NCBI GenBank assembly: GCA_000442015.1
Contig: KE560601.1
Coordinates: forward strand, 1-23,034
DNA from: Rozella allomycis CSF55
Lineage: Eukaryota; Rozellomycota
DNA: 23,034 bases
Direction of reading: 5' to 3'
Shown: in pieces, positions 1 through 9,790 of the stretch
How positions within the stretch are numbered: the first letter of the stretch is position 1
How the letters are laid out: the number at the start of each line of letters is the position of its first letter
The notes under the pieces: model-generated
The model's input: the letters and a program-made list of their open reading frames with translations, nothing else
Database searches by the model: none
What the model was told of the DNA's origin: nothing
Program-made: the position numbers and the translations under genes

Positions 1-740
1 TTACTTTAAACGAATCAGCAACAGCTGCGACTCCACCAAAATAATTTCATTATATCCGACTTTTAGAAATAGCTCATTTATCCTATCTTTTTCTTCATCG
101 CTTAAAAATTCTGGTGATGCCAAGGCATTCCGATATTGCTTTTCCAACCTGGAATCAATCGAGGTTTTAACTTTCAAAAGGGCAGCTCTGACTTTACGGT
201 GGGATCCTAATTCTAGAAAGAGATCATTTTTTCTAACCTTTCTATATTCATTCTTTTCCTCCGTCCTTCTGCCCACATTAGCTCTTTTGAAAACAGAAAC
301 AATATACTGCACATTGGGGTAGATTATTTGCCCGCACCACTGTGGTCATTCCCCCGTGCCACCTTAATAAAAATGTCATTTGCCCGCACCACCGGTCATT
401 TCCCCGCACTGCCTCAAGGACTTGTCACATTTATGCGTTAATTAGACATAGTACCACTCAGCGATTACTTATCGAAGCAACATAGCTTGCATGTAACAAA
501 CGTGACATAAAGATCTCAAGAAAAAGGGCGACTTTCCCATGAGAAAGAAGACAGAAAACAGGAATAAATTTGTACGTCAAGTAATTTTAAAAGAAAACTG
601 GGCAAGAGGATAAACATGTCGTGACCATTTCGAGATCATCTTGAGATTCCACATCTTACACATGATTCGTCATCTGAAATCTGGTCGACATTCAGTAAGT
701 ATTCCAAAAAACGAGGAACTTCTGCGACAGATCTTCGTTA
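1..740 (-). pseudogene. Broken paralogue of the neighbouring secreted His-rich protein
   Basis: Two separated pieces match the intact gene at 1147-2505. The stretch 1-348 encodes about 115 residues without an ATG, running from an in-frame stop at 346-348 to a TAA at 1-3. It aligns with residues 265-366 of the intact protein and shares motifs such as DRINELFL and VGYN. The stretch 664-731 encodes SVAEVPRFLEYLLN, matching residues 30-43 of the intact protein, but an in-frame TAA at 738-740 cuts it from any signal peptide. The His-rich middle is absent; in its place (about 320-660) lies non-coding DNA with two copies of a GC-richer repeat. The C-terminal copy of the internal repeat is also missing. 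I read this as a decayed tandem duplicate. A multi-exon gene with unrecognised splice sites is less likely. Confidence 0.65.
326..414. repeat. Two degenerate copies of a ~37-bp GC-richer motif
   Basis: Copies at about 326-363 and 378-414 share ATTTGCCCGCACCAC, a GGTCATT core and a CCCCG(T/C)..GCC end, with a period of about 52 bp. They lie where the His-rich coding block would sit in the broken paralogue. Their base composition is clearly richer in GC than the surroundings. Confidence 0.7.
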
Positions 741-894
741 GAAATATCTTCCGCATAGTGGCTGAGAGCACAATTACAGGTGCTTCATGAAAATTGGATT
801 CCTATTTGCTTAAGGCCATTTCTATTTCAACGAAAAGTTTTCAAAACGTATTAATTGTTTAAAGAATTAAAAAATCTACAAACATGCACGATAC

Positions 895-968
895 ATTAGA
901 AGAACGCATGAAATTTATGGACAGTCAAATCATTAGAAGAACGCATGAAATTTATGGACTGTCAAATC
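895..968. repeat. 37-bp tandem duplication (2 copies, 1 mismatch)
   Basis: Units 895-931 and 932-968 both begin ATTAGAAGAACGCATG and end GTCAAATC. They differ at one base near the end (GGACAG versus GGACTG). The duplication is non-coding and lies between the broken and intact copies of the secreted protein gene. It looks recent. Confidence 0.95.
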
Positions 969-1146
969 CCTCATTCCCTTTCCATTTCGTAACAAAATTC
1001 TGGTGTCATTGAACTTTCAAACTTAAGTCTCCATAAATATTGTAATAATTTGTTATTTCAATACAATAAAAATTGTGCTCAAAGATAAGAAGCTCTTCAG
1101 ACCTTCAAAGAAAAGCAAAAACTCAATTCAGTCAAAAGATTTATTT

Positions 1147-2505
1147 TCACAACACTGCCCCGGTCGTTAAATCTAGTTCAATTTTGTGGAGAACATCATC
1201 CCTAACTGGCCTTGTCCAAGATGAGTTCCGTTGGAGTAAATCTAAAACCTCTCGCCTTGGACGGATTATCAAATCATTGGAACCATCACGAAATAGCTTG
1301 ACTATTATTCCCATTTCTGCTTCAGAAAGATATTTTCGTGATGATAATACAGCATCAACAGTGCGGGGGAGAATTGGTCGAGCCCAGGATTTATCATTTT
1401 TGAGCAGAGGTATAATTCTATTATAACCTACCTGTAGAAATAGTTCGTTTATCCTATCTTTTTCATCTTCACTGAGAAAATCTTGTGAACCTATTGTAGT
1501 GCGAACTTGCGTTTCCAATTTTGAACCAATAGGATTTCTTATTTTCCGAAGGACGTCTCTAACTTTCTGGAGAGATTTTAATTCTAAAAACATATCATTT
1601 AACATTTTTCTAGCTTTTTCATATTCTTTCTTTTCCGGATCCGCATTTTTTCTCTTGCCTATGTTATCTCGATCCAAAACAGCAACAATATATCGCGCAT
1701 TGGAAATAATGAGGGGGTTGAAATCTTTATTGTCTTTAGGCGGAGTTCGTTCTCTTTGTTCATAAGGTAGGCGCCTGGACAAGTGGGGATTACCAGCTCG
1801 GTCATTATGAAGAGCAAGCTGATAATCTTGATGATGCGAATGATGAGTATCTTCACAATCCTGACCATCATGGCGAATATGAGAACAAGCATGATTAGAA
1901 CGATTAGTGGTTGCAGAAGTTTGACAAGTTTCATGAGCATGATGATAAGAAGGATGTGCATGAATATGATTGCCCTTACAAGCTTGGACATTATGATGGG
2001 TATGATGATAAGCATTATAAGAAAACAATGTCTGGAAAGGTGTATTTTGACCATTATGATTTAATTGGTTATTGGTCTGACGTGAAGGGTTCGTCTGGAC
2101 ATGATTATTGTCATAAGATTGGCAATCAAGATGAGCAAGGTGTGAAGCATGATGTGAAGGAATTGTTTGAACATGATTATTAGATGTATAAGCTTGGCCA
2201 TTATAAGTATGGTAATAAGGATTAGTTGTGGCAAAAACATGATGACCATAATGATAATAATAATCATATGCTCCTATTTCCATGGCTTCTTGTTCAAGTT
2301 TGGGAGAATGTTGTGATTCAACATCGAGTTCGTCTTCGAATGTCACATCAGAACAGTCATCTGAAACCTGACTCGAATTCATTAATGATTCCAAAAACTT
2401 GGGAACTTTTGCAACAAATTTTTCTCCAGGAATACCGGAACCGAGTAAGGCCTGTAGAAAGACAACGAAAAGTAAAATTTTCTTTAGCATGGGGGCTGTG
2501 TGCAA
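1147..2505 (-). CDS. Secreted histidine-rich protein with duplicated C-terminal module
   Basis: Single open frame of 452 aa. Residues 6-24 form a hydrophobic signal peptide after MLKK, so translation may start at Met1 or Met6. Residues about 50-77 are acidic. Residues 78-250 are rich in His, Asn, Tyr and Gln, with loose repeats such as NNHVQT at 109 and 133 and many HH pairs; metal binding is possible but is only inference. Residues 265-452 are a charged helical region holding two copies of a motif: FLSEDEKDRINELFLQVGYN (343-362) and YLSEAEMGIIVKLFRDGSN (392-410), each followed by II and a W-[AT]-R-P stretch. I recognise no named family. A truncated paralogue lies immediately downstream on the same strand. 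AATAAA (1140-1145, minus) lies one base after the stop. Gene duplication and secretion suggest a lineage-specific surface or host-contact protein (inference). Confidence 0.85.
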   Translation of the reverse strand: MHTAPMLKKILLFVVFLQALLGSGIPGEKFVAKVPKFLESLMNSSQVSDDCSDVTFEDELDVESQHSPKLEQEAMEIGAYDYYYHYGHHVFATTNPYYHTYNGQAYTSNNHVQTIPSHHASHLAHLDCQSYDNNHVQTNPSRQTNNQLNHNGQNTPFQTLFSYNAYHHTHHNVQACKGNHIHAHPSYHHAHETCQTSATTNRSNHACSHIRHDGQDCEDTHHSHHQDYQLALHNDRAGNPHLSRRLPYEQRERTPPKDNKDFNPLIISNARYIVAVLDRDNIGKRKNADPEKKEYEKARKMLNDMFLELKSLQKVRDVLRKIRNPIGSKLETQVRTTIGSQDFLSEDEKDRINELFLQVGYNRIIPLLKNDKSWARPILPRTVDAVLSSRKYLSEAEMGIIVKLFRDGSNDLIIRPRREVLDLLQRNSSWTRPVRDDVLHKIELDLTTGAVL

Positions 2506-3042
2506 TGCCTCGTGCCAAAGGCAAAAAATCCTTTCATACGAGTCAGTACATACTACATTTGATATATCTATTTCTTGAAAAGCTTTGGATACTATAATTC
2601 AAAGATCTTGTTGATAACAAAACTATGTTATGCAATTAGGGGCGTTAAGCTTTCCATTGGGCCATTACAAAATACCAAGTATTGTAATTTACGGGACGAA
2701 AAGTCTGCGGATTTTCTCACTTTTAATTGCTCTGCTTATTCCACGAACTGTTGTTAGTTAAGTAAGTAAAGCAAAGAACTAGAAAGTTTTGAATCATTTG
2801 AATATCATAATCATATGATATACATATTACATTGAATATTAATAAATATTGTATCTTCAATTCCCAATTTCTTTTATCGAGCATATTAATTATTACCTAA
2901 GCATATTCAAATGTCAAGTATTGGTAATTTGGCAACCTGTTAACCTGATTATAAAATTATTAATTTATTACGGTGCAAAATAAATCATATTCCAATTTCA
3001 CTATCCCTCACCAATATCCTTTGCCAAGCCACATCTGGCAAA
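2506..3042. other. Intergenic, divergent upstream region
   Basis: Lies between the starts of the minus-strand secreted protein and the plus-strand UBL gene, so it should hold both promoters. It is AT-rich from about 2760 to 3000. The open frames seen here are short and unlike any protein I know. I see no recognisable motif that I would defend. Confidence 0.5.
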
Positions 3043-5444
3043 ATGCGAATCCAAATAAAGCGCATGAACGAGGACAGTTCACACCCGTTACAAGTAGACA
3101 ACCAAGTAACAATTTCATCTTGAATTAACTAGGCGACTCTACAAGATCTAAAGCAACTTATCCATGCGAATCTTCAAGTGCCTATCCCGCACCAAAGAAT
3201 AATATTCCGTGGCCGTGTTTTACGTGAAAATGAAAAGCTCTTGACTGATTTCGGTAAAATAGGTTGTGTATAGTGATAGGTATTGTTGACGACACCGTAG
3301 TGCATTTGGTGGTGAGGGCTAGTGAGAATGAAGAAAGGGAAAATAGTAGGCCTGAGAGTGCCGCTAATGTAACTACTGGTATGAATAGCGCAGTACCGCA
3401 GACTGCTGTGTTTTCTTTTACTATTGATACTGATTTGGAGTCTGCTCCACAAACCTTGTCGAGTGTATGGTATTTTATTGTTAGTTATAGATTATGAATC
3501 AGTTAGTTGGCTCGTTTCAAAATACTGCTGGTGGAGGATCATTTATTGGACCGCTAGCTTTTGGATTAGGGTCTAACGCTCCTGTTGCTGGTGGGAATTC
3601 CAGCACTAATAGGACTACTTCAACTGCGAATAATGCACCAGCTACTAACGGAAACAGCACGTCCACTGCCGCTGGAAGGCCAGGAAACGTAACCACTACC
3701 AATGCCTCGCAGCCTTCGGGAGCTAATAGCACTGACAGAAGATATTCTCTTATATTCCCACCATTAGATTTTATTGCCTCGTTTAGGAGAGAAATGAGTA
3801 CCCCTGAAGTTCAAAGTAGTTTAAATCGTTTGAATGAGTCATTGACTGATTTGGGTCTCTTTAGTAATTCGAGTAATGCTGATAGAGTAAACTTTCTATC
3901 TGTTGGCATGAGTAATCTTGAACAAATCGGACATGCTATTGAACAAGTAGGACAATTGCAACAATCGATAGGATCTGAATTGGAGGTGTTTGGTCAGTCT
4001 GTTAGAGGGACGTTGATAAATGAAGCTGAAAGGATGCAAGTTGTTGATCAAAGCGTTAGATTAAAAAGAGCCACTAGAAAATTGGCCCAAATATTTGGTA
4101 GATTGACGCCTTTAATGAATTTTGGGTCTGACGGGAGAGAAATTAGGATTATCAACTCGCCTTCTTCTTCATCTAATAGTTCTTCTAATTCTTCTAATAA
4201 TGCGACTAATAACAACAATACCAGTTCTAGCAGTGTTAACAATGCAAATAGAGGTCAAACATCAACAACAAGTACATCTCGCCCATCCAACGCCAATACA
4301 ACTCAAACAAATTCTAGGGAATCTTCTCAGTCAAATGCTAATAGCTTATTAGACTCTTTAAACAGTGTGGTTCCAAGACTACTGGATTTACTTCCAGCTG
4401 CAACATCCATTGAAAGCTCGTCTACTAGACTACAAACGACCGTCTCTCAATTAGAAACAGCCATATCGCGTATAAACGAATCGCCCTCTTCTTTCATGTC
4501 ACTTGGTTCTGTGTTAGTATATTTAGCTGAAAGAATGTTTCCTGAAAGAAATCAACCCTTGTATCCAAATTTATTTGATGACAGCATAATTTCTTCTGAT
4601 TCTCCTCTTTTAAAATACTTTGGCAAAAATATCACCATGGATCAGCTGATTTCCATCTTGCAAGGCAATAATGAACACCTGGCTAAATTAAAACCTTTCT
4701 TTAATGCTTGGTTCACAGAAATTGGTCTCTCAGAGACTCTTTCCTTTAATCAAATCAAAGTAAAATATTTATTTATTATTTACAGACCATCCTTGACAGA
4801 TATTGTAGATCAATAAGACTAAAGTTGCAAAATGGTTTGTTACCAATTGGTTCCGATATAAATGCCTTAACTAATTCTATCGCTTCGGATTTCTCACAAA
4901 GATTATATGAGTTCTTATTTAGCATTTATTGCGTCATGGAATCAGAATCTGATGACCGATTTTCAAGAACATTACGAACTCAGTTTAACGACATGCTCTA
5001 TCATCCCTTTATTTCTGATTTAAATGTTGTTGCAGAATCACATAACATAGAAATCAAGACTTTATTGAATGCGATATTCACGCCTCTACTAGAACATATC
5101 TTTCCTGTAATGGCAGTTGGCATTTCAAACTTGATAACATCCTCATTGGATACTCAAACAGCTGTGTCACCTTCAAGAGTAAGTATTATACAATTTTTTC
5201 ATTAGAATGTAAATAAAAGGAAAAAAGGTGATGAAAGTGAAGACGAGGAAAGTAAATCAAGGTTGAAGAAAATTATAACAACCGCGGCTGAGGATTCTAA
5301 CTTACCCGGTAAAAAATAAATGATTGTTTATTATATTTAATAGGCCCTGATTTTAACTTGTTAATAAATAACATGGACTCGATCATTGAAAATTTAATTG
5401 ATGATTTTAAAAACCTTGTGAGCGGCAGCCTCAATCACCAATAA
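3043..5444 (+). CDS. Ubiquitin-like-domain protein, BAG6/Scythe-like
   Basis: Seven exons (3043-3105, 3133-3253, 3280-3464, 3491-4759, 4786-5178, 5206-5308, 5344-5444) give 744 aa; introns are 27, 26, 26, 26, 27 and 35 nt, all GT-AG and in phase. Residues 1 to about 77 form a ubiquitin-like domain, with ATLQDLKQLI, the signature HQRIIFRGRVL, and VVHLVVR at the end; the first two introns lie inside it. There follow Asn/Ser/Thr-rich linkers (about 125-180 and 345-400) and two predicted helical segments. The C-terminus has a KRKKGDESEDEE nuclear-localisation-like patch. UBL plus low-complexity plus helical layout recalls BAG6, which handles tail-anchored and misfolded proteins at the proteasome, but only the UBL is clear. 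Ubiquilin is less likely because no UBA domain is visible. AATAAA (5440-5445) overlaps the stop. Confidence 0.75.
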
Positions 5445-5604
5445 ACATCACTTTTCCTTTGCTACCTTGTTTTTCCTCATTCAAAATTTCAAGACTGCCA
5501 TTAGTGTAAAGCCCAATAGTTAATTTATGATATATCAACTTGTGGTATAAAGAACCTCAATTGAATCACTTAAGAAGTTAATCAGATTTGATCAGATTAT
5601 AAAC

Positions 5605-6000
5605 ATGACCGTTACCAAACCAGGATTTCATGATCATAAACATTTAATCGATCACACAGCACGTGTGAGAGAACGCTTAGAACTCATAAGAAAGGAAATG
5701 AGGGCAAAGGGCGAAGAGTTAAAACACCACCTCGACGAGAGTTTGAGACAGGCAGTGATAAAAGCACAGGAAGCAATTGAACAGCATCGTTTAGCCGCAA
5801 TACAATTAGATCATAGCGAAGAAGCGCATCAAAGAAAAAAGGAATTGGATGATGCTTTGACAAGAGCCTTAGCCGATGAACGTGCTCATGTCGAAGAACA
5901 ACTGAAATTGGCTGAAAAAAGAAGAGAAGAGTATTTGAAGAAACATCATTTCGTTCACAAGTTCCAAAATGAATCCAAAGATCATGTTCAAGTTCAATAA
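5605..6000 (+). CDS. Small highly charged coiled-coil protein, unknown
   Basis: Intronless 131-aa frame starting at the first ATG. Almost the whole length (about residues 15-115) is an uninterrupted charged helix rich in Glu, Lys, Arg, His and Ala with heptad-like spacing, such as RERLELIRKEMRAKGEEL and RAHVEEQLKLAEKRREEYL. There is no signal peptide or membrane segment. I do not recognise the family; a stathmin-like or cytoskeletal role would be a guess. It sits 160 bp after the UBL gene and 50 bp before the TPR gene, all on the plus strand. The stop codon is embedded in AATAAA (5996-6001). Even codon use and an open frame with no decay suggest a real gene. Confidence 0.75.
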   Translation: MTVTKPGFHDHKHLIDHTARVRERLELIRKEMRAKGEELKHHLDESLRQAVIKAQEAIEQHRLAAIQLDHSEEAHQRKKELDDALTRALADERAHVEEQLKLAEKRREEYLKKHHFVHKFQNESKDHVQVQ

Positions 6001-6050
6001 ACGCTTCAATGTCGAGATATATTTATTTTGTCACACAAGTGTAAACAAAA

Positions 6051-7945
6051 ATGCTGTATGATGTTCAAACAGTACCTCAATCACCTCTAAAGGTAGAGTC
6101 AACGGGAACCACTCCAATTCCCACTACGCCCAAACCATCCGTAGAGTCCGATTCAAACAAAGATTTATCCGAGCGGTCACCTCTTCACATTCCTTATCAT
6201 GTGATTGCAGTCAGGACTTTGGTATATGAGAAAGCGGAAAAACAGTAATGTTATACAATTTACTCTATGCAGCAATTTAAATGGATTGTCAATGATGAGC
6301 AAAGGTCGATTTATTGCAGCCATCTCCGAGTTTAACAAGGCAATATACTTACTACCCCGTGAAATGTCGTATGTTTTTCATAGAGCTGAATGCTATCTTA
6401 GCATTAACGATATACAAGGAGCTATTGACAATTATAGAAGAGTCTGCCAAAATTCATTCCAACCGAAGTTTGTTCCAAGGAGGCTAGCAAAAGCATATTT
6501 TACCCATGGATTGGTTGAAATGGATAAAGGTCAACTATACATTGCACTGGAAAAATTCGAAAGGTCATATAATCTTTTCAAAGGTAACGACCAGTTGATC
6601 ATGGCCATGTAAAATATGCGAAACGATGTCATAAGGGTTATGTGTCACCTTGGTTTAGATGAAATGGATGAAGCTTTTGCCTATCTAAACAAACTAATCC
6701 AAAAATATGACAAGGAACCGGATCTGTATGTTATCAGAGCCAAGATGTATCAAAGTCAAGAAGATGTGAGCCTAATTGTATTCTATTTATCTAGATCGCT
6801 CAGGTTTATCACAATTTAGAAATTATAAAGAAATTACATCCAAATCATCCTGAAGTCCCGTATTTGCAAAGGATTGTTAATGACATTGTTGTGCAATATA
6901 GGAACAAGGCATTTGAGTTTGTTGGTGTAGGAGAAGTGAGAAAAGCCATAACATGTTTGACAAAGGCAATTTTGATTATAAAAGACGCCCTTCTTTTGAC
7001 GCAAAGGTGTGGATTAATGTGCATAAGTATAGGGGCTTACTATTTCACCAAATTGGAGATTATCGACATGCTATAGAAGATTTACAGCCGATAGTTGAGC
7101 AGGAGAAAATGGATGTGAGTAAGGAAGTTTTAACCAAACTCGCGGATTCCTTTTATCATTTAGCGCTTGGCTTTGTCCGGTACGGAGACGGACATGAAGC
7201 GATAAAGGCCGTTTCCCAAGCTATACGATATAACTCGACGGCAGTCGAGTACTATAAATTACGTGCGGAATGTCATGAAAGCTTTGAAAGATACTCAGAA
7301 GCCGTCAACGATTATAGTATGTGTTACAATTTACACGATGATCCGATTTACAATCAGATGACTTCTAGCTTACTATACAAGATAGCTGTACAAAAATACA
7401 AAGATAAAAATTATGTTAAAGCACTTGATACTTTGAATAGGTGTATTAAGACTGTGGTACTGGTCGAAGCCCTTCTATTAAGGGCAAAGACATTTTACAA
7501 GCTGCAAGTAAACTTTTCACACTGCGAATTTTAGAATACCAAGGCCGCTATTGAAGGGATCATTGAGGTCCTGAAAATAAATCCAGGTAATGTAGAGGCA
7601 CAAAGGTTTTTGTTGGAAGATATATGTAATGGCTCTGATACTGATCTTGCAAATATTCTTCAAGCATATAGTATAGTACCTTTTCCAGAATACTCTACTA
7701 ATGAGATAAAACTGCAGCCCGATATTATCGAACCAGTCAATCATAATACGTCAAGTGCAATAATTCCAAATACTCCAAAGACATCAATTATAGAAAGCCA
7801 GTTTCAAAAACTATCTATCCATGTGCCAAGTAGTGCGGCATTTATATATCCAAAGTCATCTTTAGCTAAACGTGTCAACGTACCAAGGGACACTGTGTTG
7901 GCATTGTCGGGTTCTAAAGTAGATTCCCCAAAGAAAGAAAAATAA
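6051..7945 (+). CDS. Tetratricopeptide-repeat protein (TTC16-like?)
   Basis: Six exons (6051-6244, 6273-6608, 6636-6765, 6795-7006, 7033-7507, 7535-7945) joined by introns of 28, 27, 29, 26 and 27 nt give 585 aa. Residues 1-60 are Pro/Ser/Thr-rich. From about residue 65 to 470 there are consecutive TPR helices, for example GRFIAAISEFNKAIYLLP, GLLFHQIGDYRHAIEDLQP, GDGHEAIKAVSQAIRYN and KNYVKALDTLNRCI. The tail is Ser/Pro-rich and ends in basic residues. TPR arrays act as protein-binding scaffolds. The arrangement recalls TTC16, but repeat proteins are hard to assign by eye. The gene ends 7 bp from the stop of the convergent Sld5 gene, and AATAAA (7941-7946) overlaps its stop. Confidence 0.82.
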
Positions 7946-7952
7946 ATCGAAC

Positions 7953-8558
7953 TTAAATGAGTTTTATTAGATTTTGTCTGACAAATTTTTCTATGCGATC
8001 ATGTGATATTGCTAGTATATCTCCACCTGATAACTCAAATGATTCCATATCCGGTCCTCCGTCAATAACAATTGGCATGTTAGGTTCCTCCACAACCTGA
8101 CAAATTACCATCAAGTTGGATCTTGGTTTTCTTAATTGGTGATCTTCTAAATTTGAAAAATGATGAGGTAAATCATTCAGAATTGAAGATTTGTAATACT
8201 GGTCTGTGATCTCAGAAAGAGATTCGATTAATTCTTTTTCTTCTTCGGAAAACCTATCTTCGTACATATGAAAATTTCGTTTGTAGTAGAGAACATGACT
8301 TTCTATTTTCTGAAAACGAAGCCTAACAAAACTTTTCAGCAGATAACGGATTCTTTCTATTTCCATTTCAATCACTAATTCTAATGGGCCGTTCTTCACT
8401 TGCCTGTCGTTTGCTTGTTGTATATCATCGTTCCTTTGCTCCAAATATAACATCATGTTATCGAAACATTCAAAGGGAAAGGTGAGAATTTCAGGAGAAA
8501 ACTTTTCGTTCATATATGCTCTCTTGAACCTTTCATAGTCGTCAACTTCGTCTACCAT
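7953..8558 (-). CDS. SLD5: GINS complex subunit Sld5
   Basis: Intronless 201-aa frame, close to the usual Sld5 length (about 220). The helical A domain covers residues 1 to about 145 and includes the typical ELVIEMEIERIRYLLKSFVR helix and YKRNFHMYEDR-type stretch near the Arg-rich core. The C-terminal B domain ends FVRQNLIKLI after a small beta fold with a DILAISHDRIEKFV segment. GINS (Sld5, Psf1, Psf2, Psf3) binds Cdc45 and MCM2-7 to make the replicative CMG helicase, so the protein is nuclear and probably essential. The start codon is 14 bp from the start of the divergent ASXH gene. AATAAA (7963-7968, minus) lies inside the last codons, before the TAA, so the transcript may have almost no 3' UTR. 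Confidence 0.88.
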   Translation of the reverse strand: MVDEVDDYERFKRAYMNEKFSPEILTFPFECFDNMMLYLEQRNDDIQQANDRQVKNGPLELVIEMEIERIRYLLKSFVRLRFQKIESHVLYYKRNFHMYEDRFSEEEKELIESLSEITDQYYKSSILNDLPHHFSNLEDHQLRKPRSNLMVICQVVEEPNMPIVIDGGPDMESFELSGGDILAISHDRIEKFVRQNLIKLI

Positions 8559-8572
8559 CTGAAATTTCTAAA

Positions 8573-9781
8573 ATGGAGTTTGAGGATGGAATCTCTTTAA
8601 GTATGGAAGAAGATAGAGATAGTAATTTTGATGTAATAATAAGACAGGGCTTTCGTCTTGTAATTTAGAATCACAGTCCAGCATCTTTTACCATGACGAC
8701 TCTGAAAAAAACAACGCACCTGAGAATCCCAAGGAGCCAGAAAGCAAAGAAAATGATCACGGAGTTGAAATAGAAGATGATAATGAAAGTTGTATTTTAG
8801 TCGAAGAAGAAATCCTTGATATAGACAGTGACAACGGAGACGAAAATAAGCCTTCTCAACTCCTTGTAGACGAAAGCGACAATGTTGAAAACAGAGAAAA
8901 TGATGAACAGACAAAAAAACGAGGAAGGCCTCGTTTAAAGAAGAGTAACGCTGTTGACAATTCATCACAGGCAAATCCTAGGCCTGTCCGTGCTGCTAAA
9001 ATTAAATCATATAATAAAGCGGTGTTTGGATATGAAGAGCTTACTCATGATTTCTCATTGGAGGTTCCTATCCAAAGCGCCAATGTAGAGGTTCTTCCTA
9101 TTCCTGTTAAAGAGAAAAAAGTAAAAGAAAACAGGGGAAGTTGGAGAACAGGAATTAATTTTCTTTTTACTGATCCGAGGTCGAAATTGGCTGTCATTAA
9201 TTTGGAGGTACACGATAATGAAAATTCCAAAATAGAAAATATTCAATCATTATGTTTTTGACAACAAGATATCAGACGAAGATAAGCAAAGGTTGCTCGA
9301 TTTACTTCCCGAGGCTGACCTAGTAAATACAGAAAAAGGCAGATTTTTGATGCCCAACTTCTTTTCGCAAAACCATGTTTTTCGGAGTTACTTGACTACA
9401 TTTCAAGAACATTTATATTATGGAAACTTTTTATGTAATGATGAGGAAATCTCCAATTCTAAAAATGATGATGAAGACTTTGAAGAAGGAAAAAGGAAGG
9501 GAAGAAAACGATCAAAATTCCCGGCAACGCCAAAGGTTGAAAATCAAGTGAAAAGAAAGATAAGCGATGAGCTAAAAGATGCCGTAAAGGATATATCATT
9601 ATCCAAGCATTCATTGAAAATGCAAAAAATTTTGAAAATGAGCAAAACAATCAAAATTGTTAAAAGGAAAAAAGAAGAAACATTTAATCGAAGGAGCAGA
9701 TTGTATTCAATGAATTTAAAGAGGAATTTACACTTAGAGGACTGGCAAAAGCAAGTTTTTGAAGATCATGGAATTTATTGA
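8573..9781 (+). CDS. AT-hook and ASXH (DEUBAD-type) domain chromatin protein
   Basis: Exons 8573-8632, 8677-9207 and 9236-9781 give 378 aa. The second intron (28 nt) is certain from the frame. The first (44 nt) is the best fit but longer than its neighbours, and the start could be a later Met. Residues 20-100 are very acidic. KKRGRPRLKK at about 100-109 is an AT-hook for the minor groove. Residues about 181-262 match the Asx homology domain: NFLFTDPRSKLAVINLE, then ISDEDKQRLLDLLPEAD, then NFFSQNHVF and FQEHLYYGNF. In ASXL proteins this domain binds and activates the BAP1 deubiquitinase that removes ubiquitin from histone H2A. The C-terminal 100 residues are basic. No PHD finger is seen. A chromatin role is inferred from the AT-hook plus ASXH combination. 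AATAAA (9781-9786) overlaps the TGA. Confidence 0.8.
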
Positions 9782-9790
9782 ATAAATTCT

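Noticed and set aside
895-968. Tandem 37-bp units as a CRISPR array
   Set aside because: Only two directly adjacent units with no spacer, in a eukaryotic gene context.
1783-2183. Open frames on the plus strand rich in Met, Asp and Ile
   Set aside because: They are the reverse reading of the His-rich block, whose CAT/CAC codons become ATG/GTG. The minus-strand frame has a signal peptide, a homologous copy nearby and a poly(A) signal.
2575-2757. 60-codon plus-strand frame in the intergenic region
   Set aside because: Short, with no family likeness, no poly(A) signal at its stop and no spliced extension.
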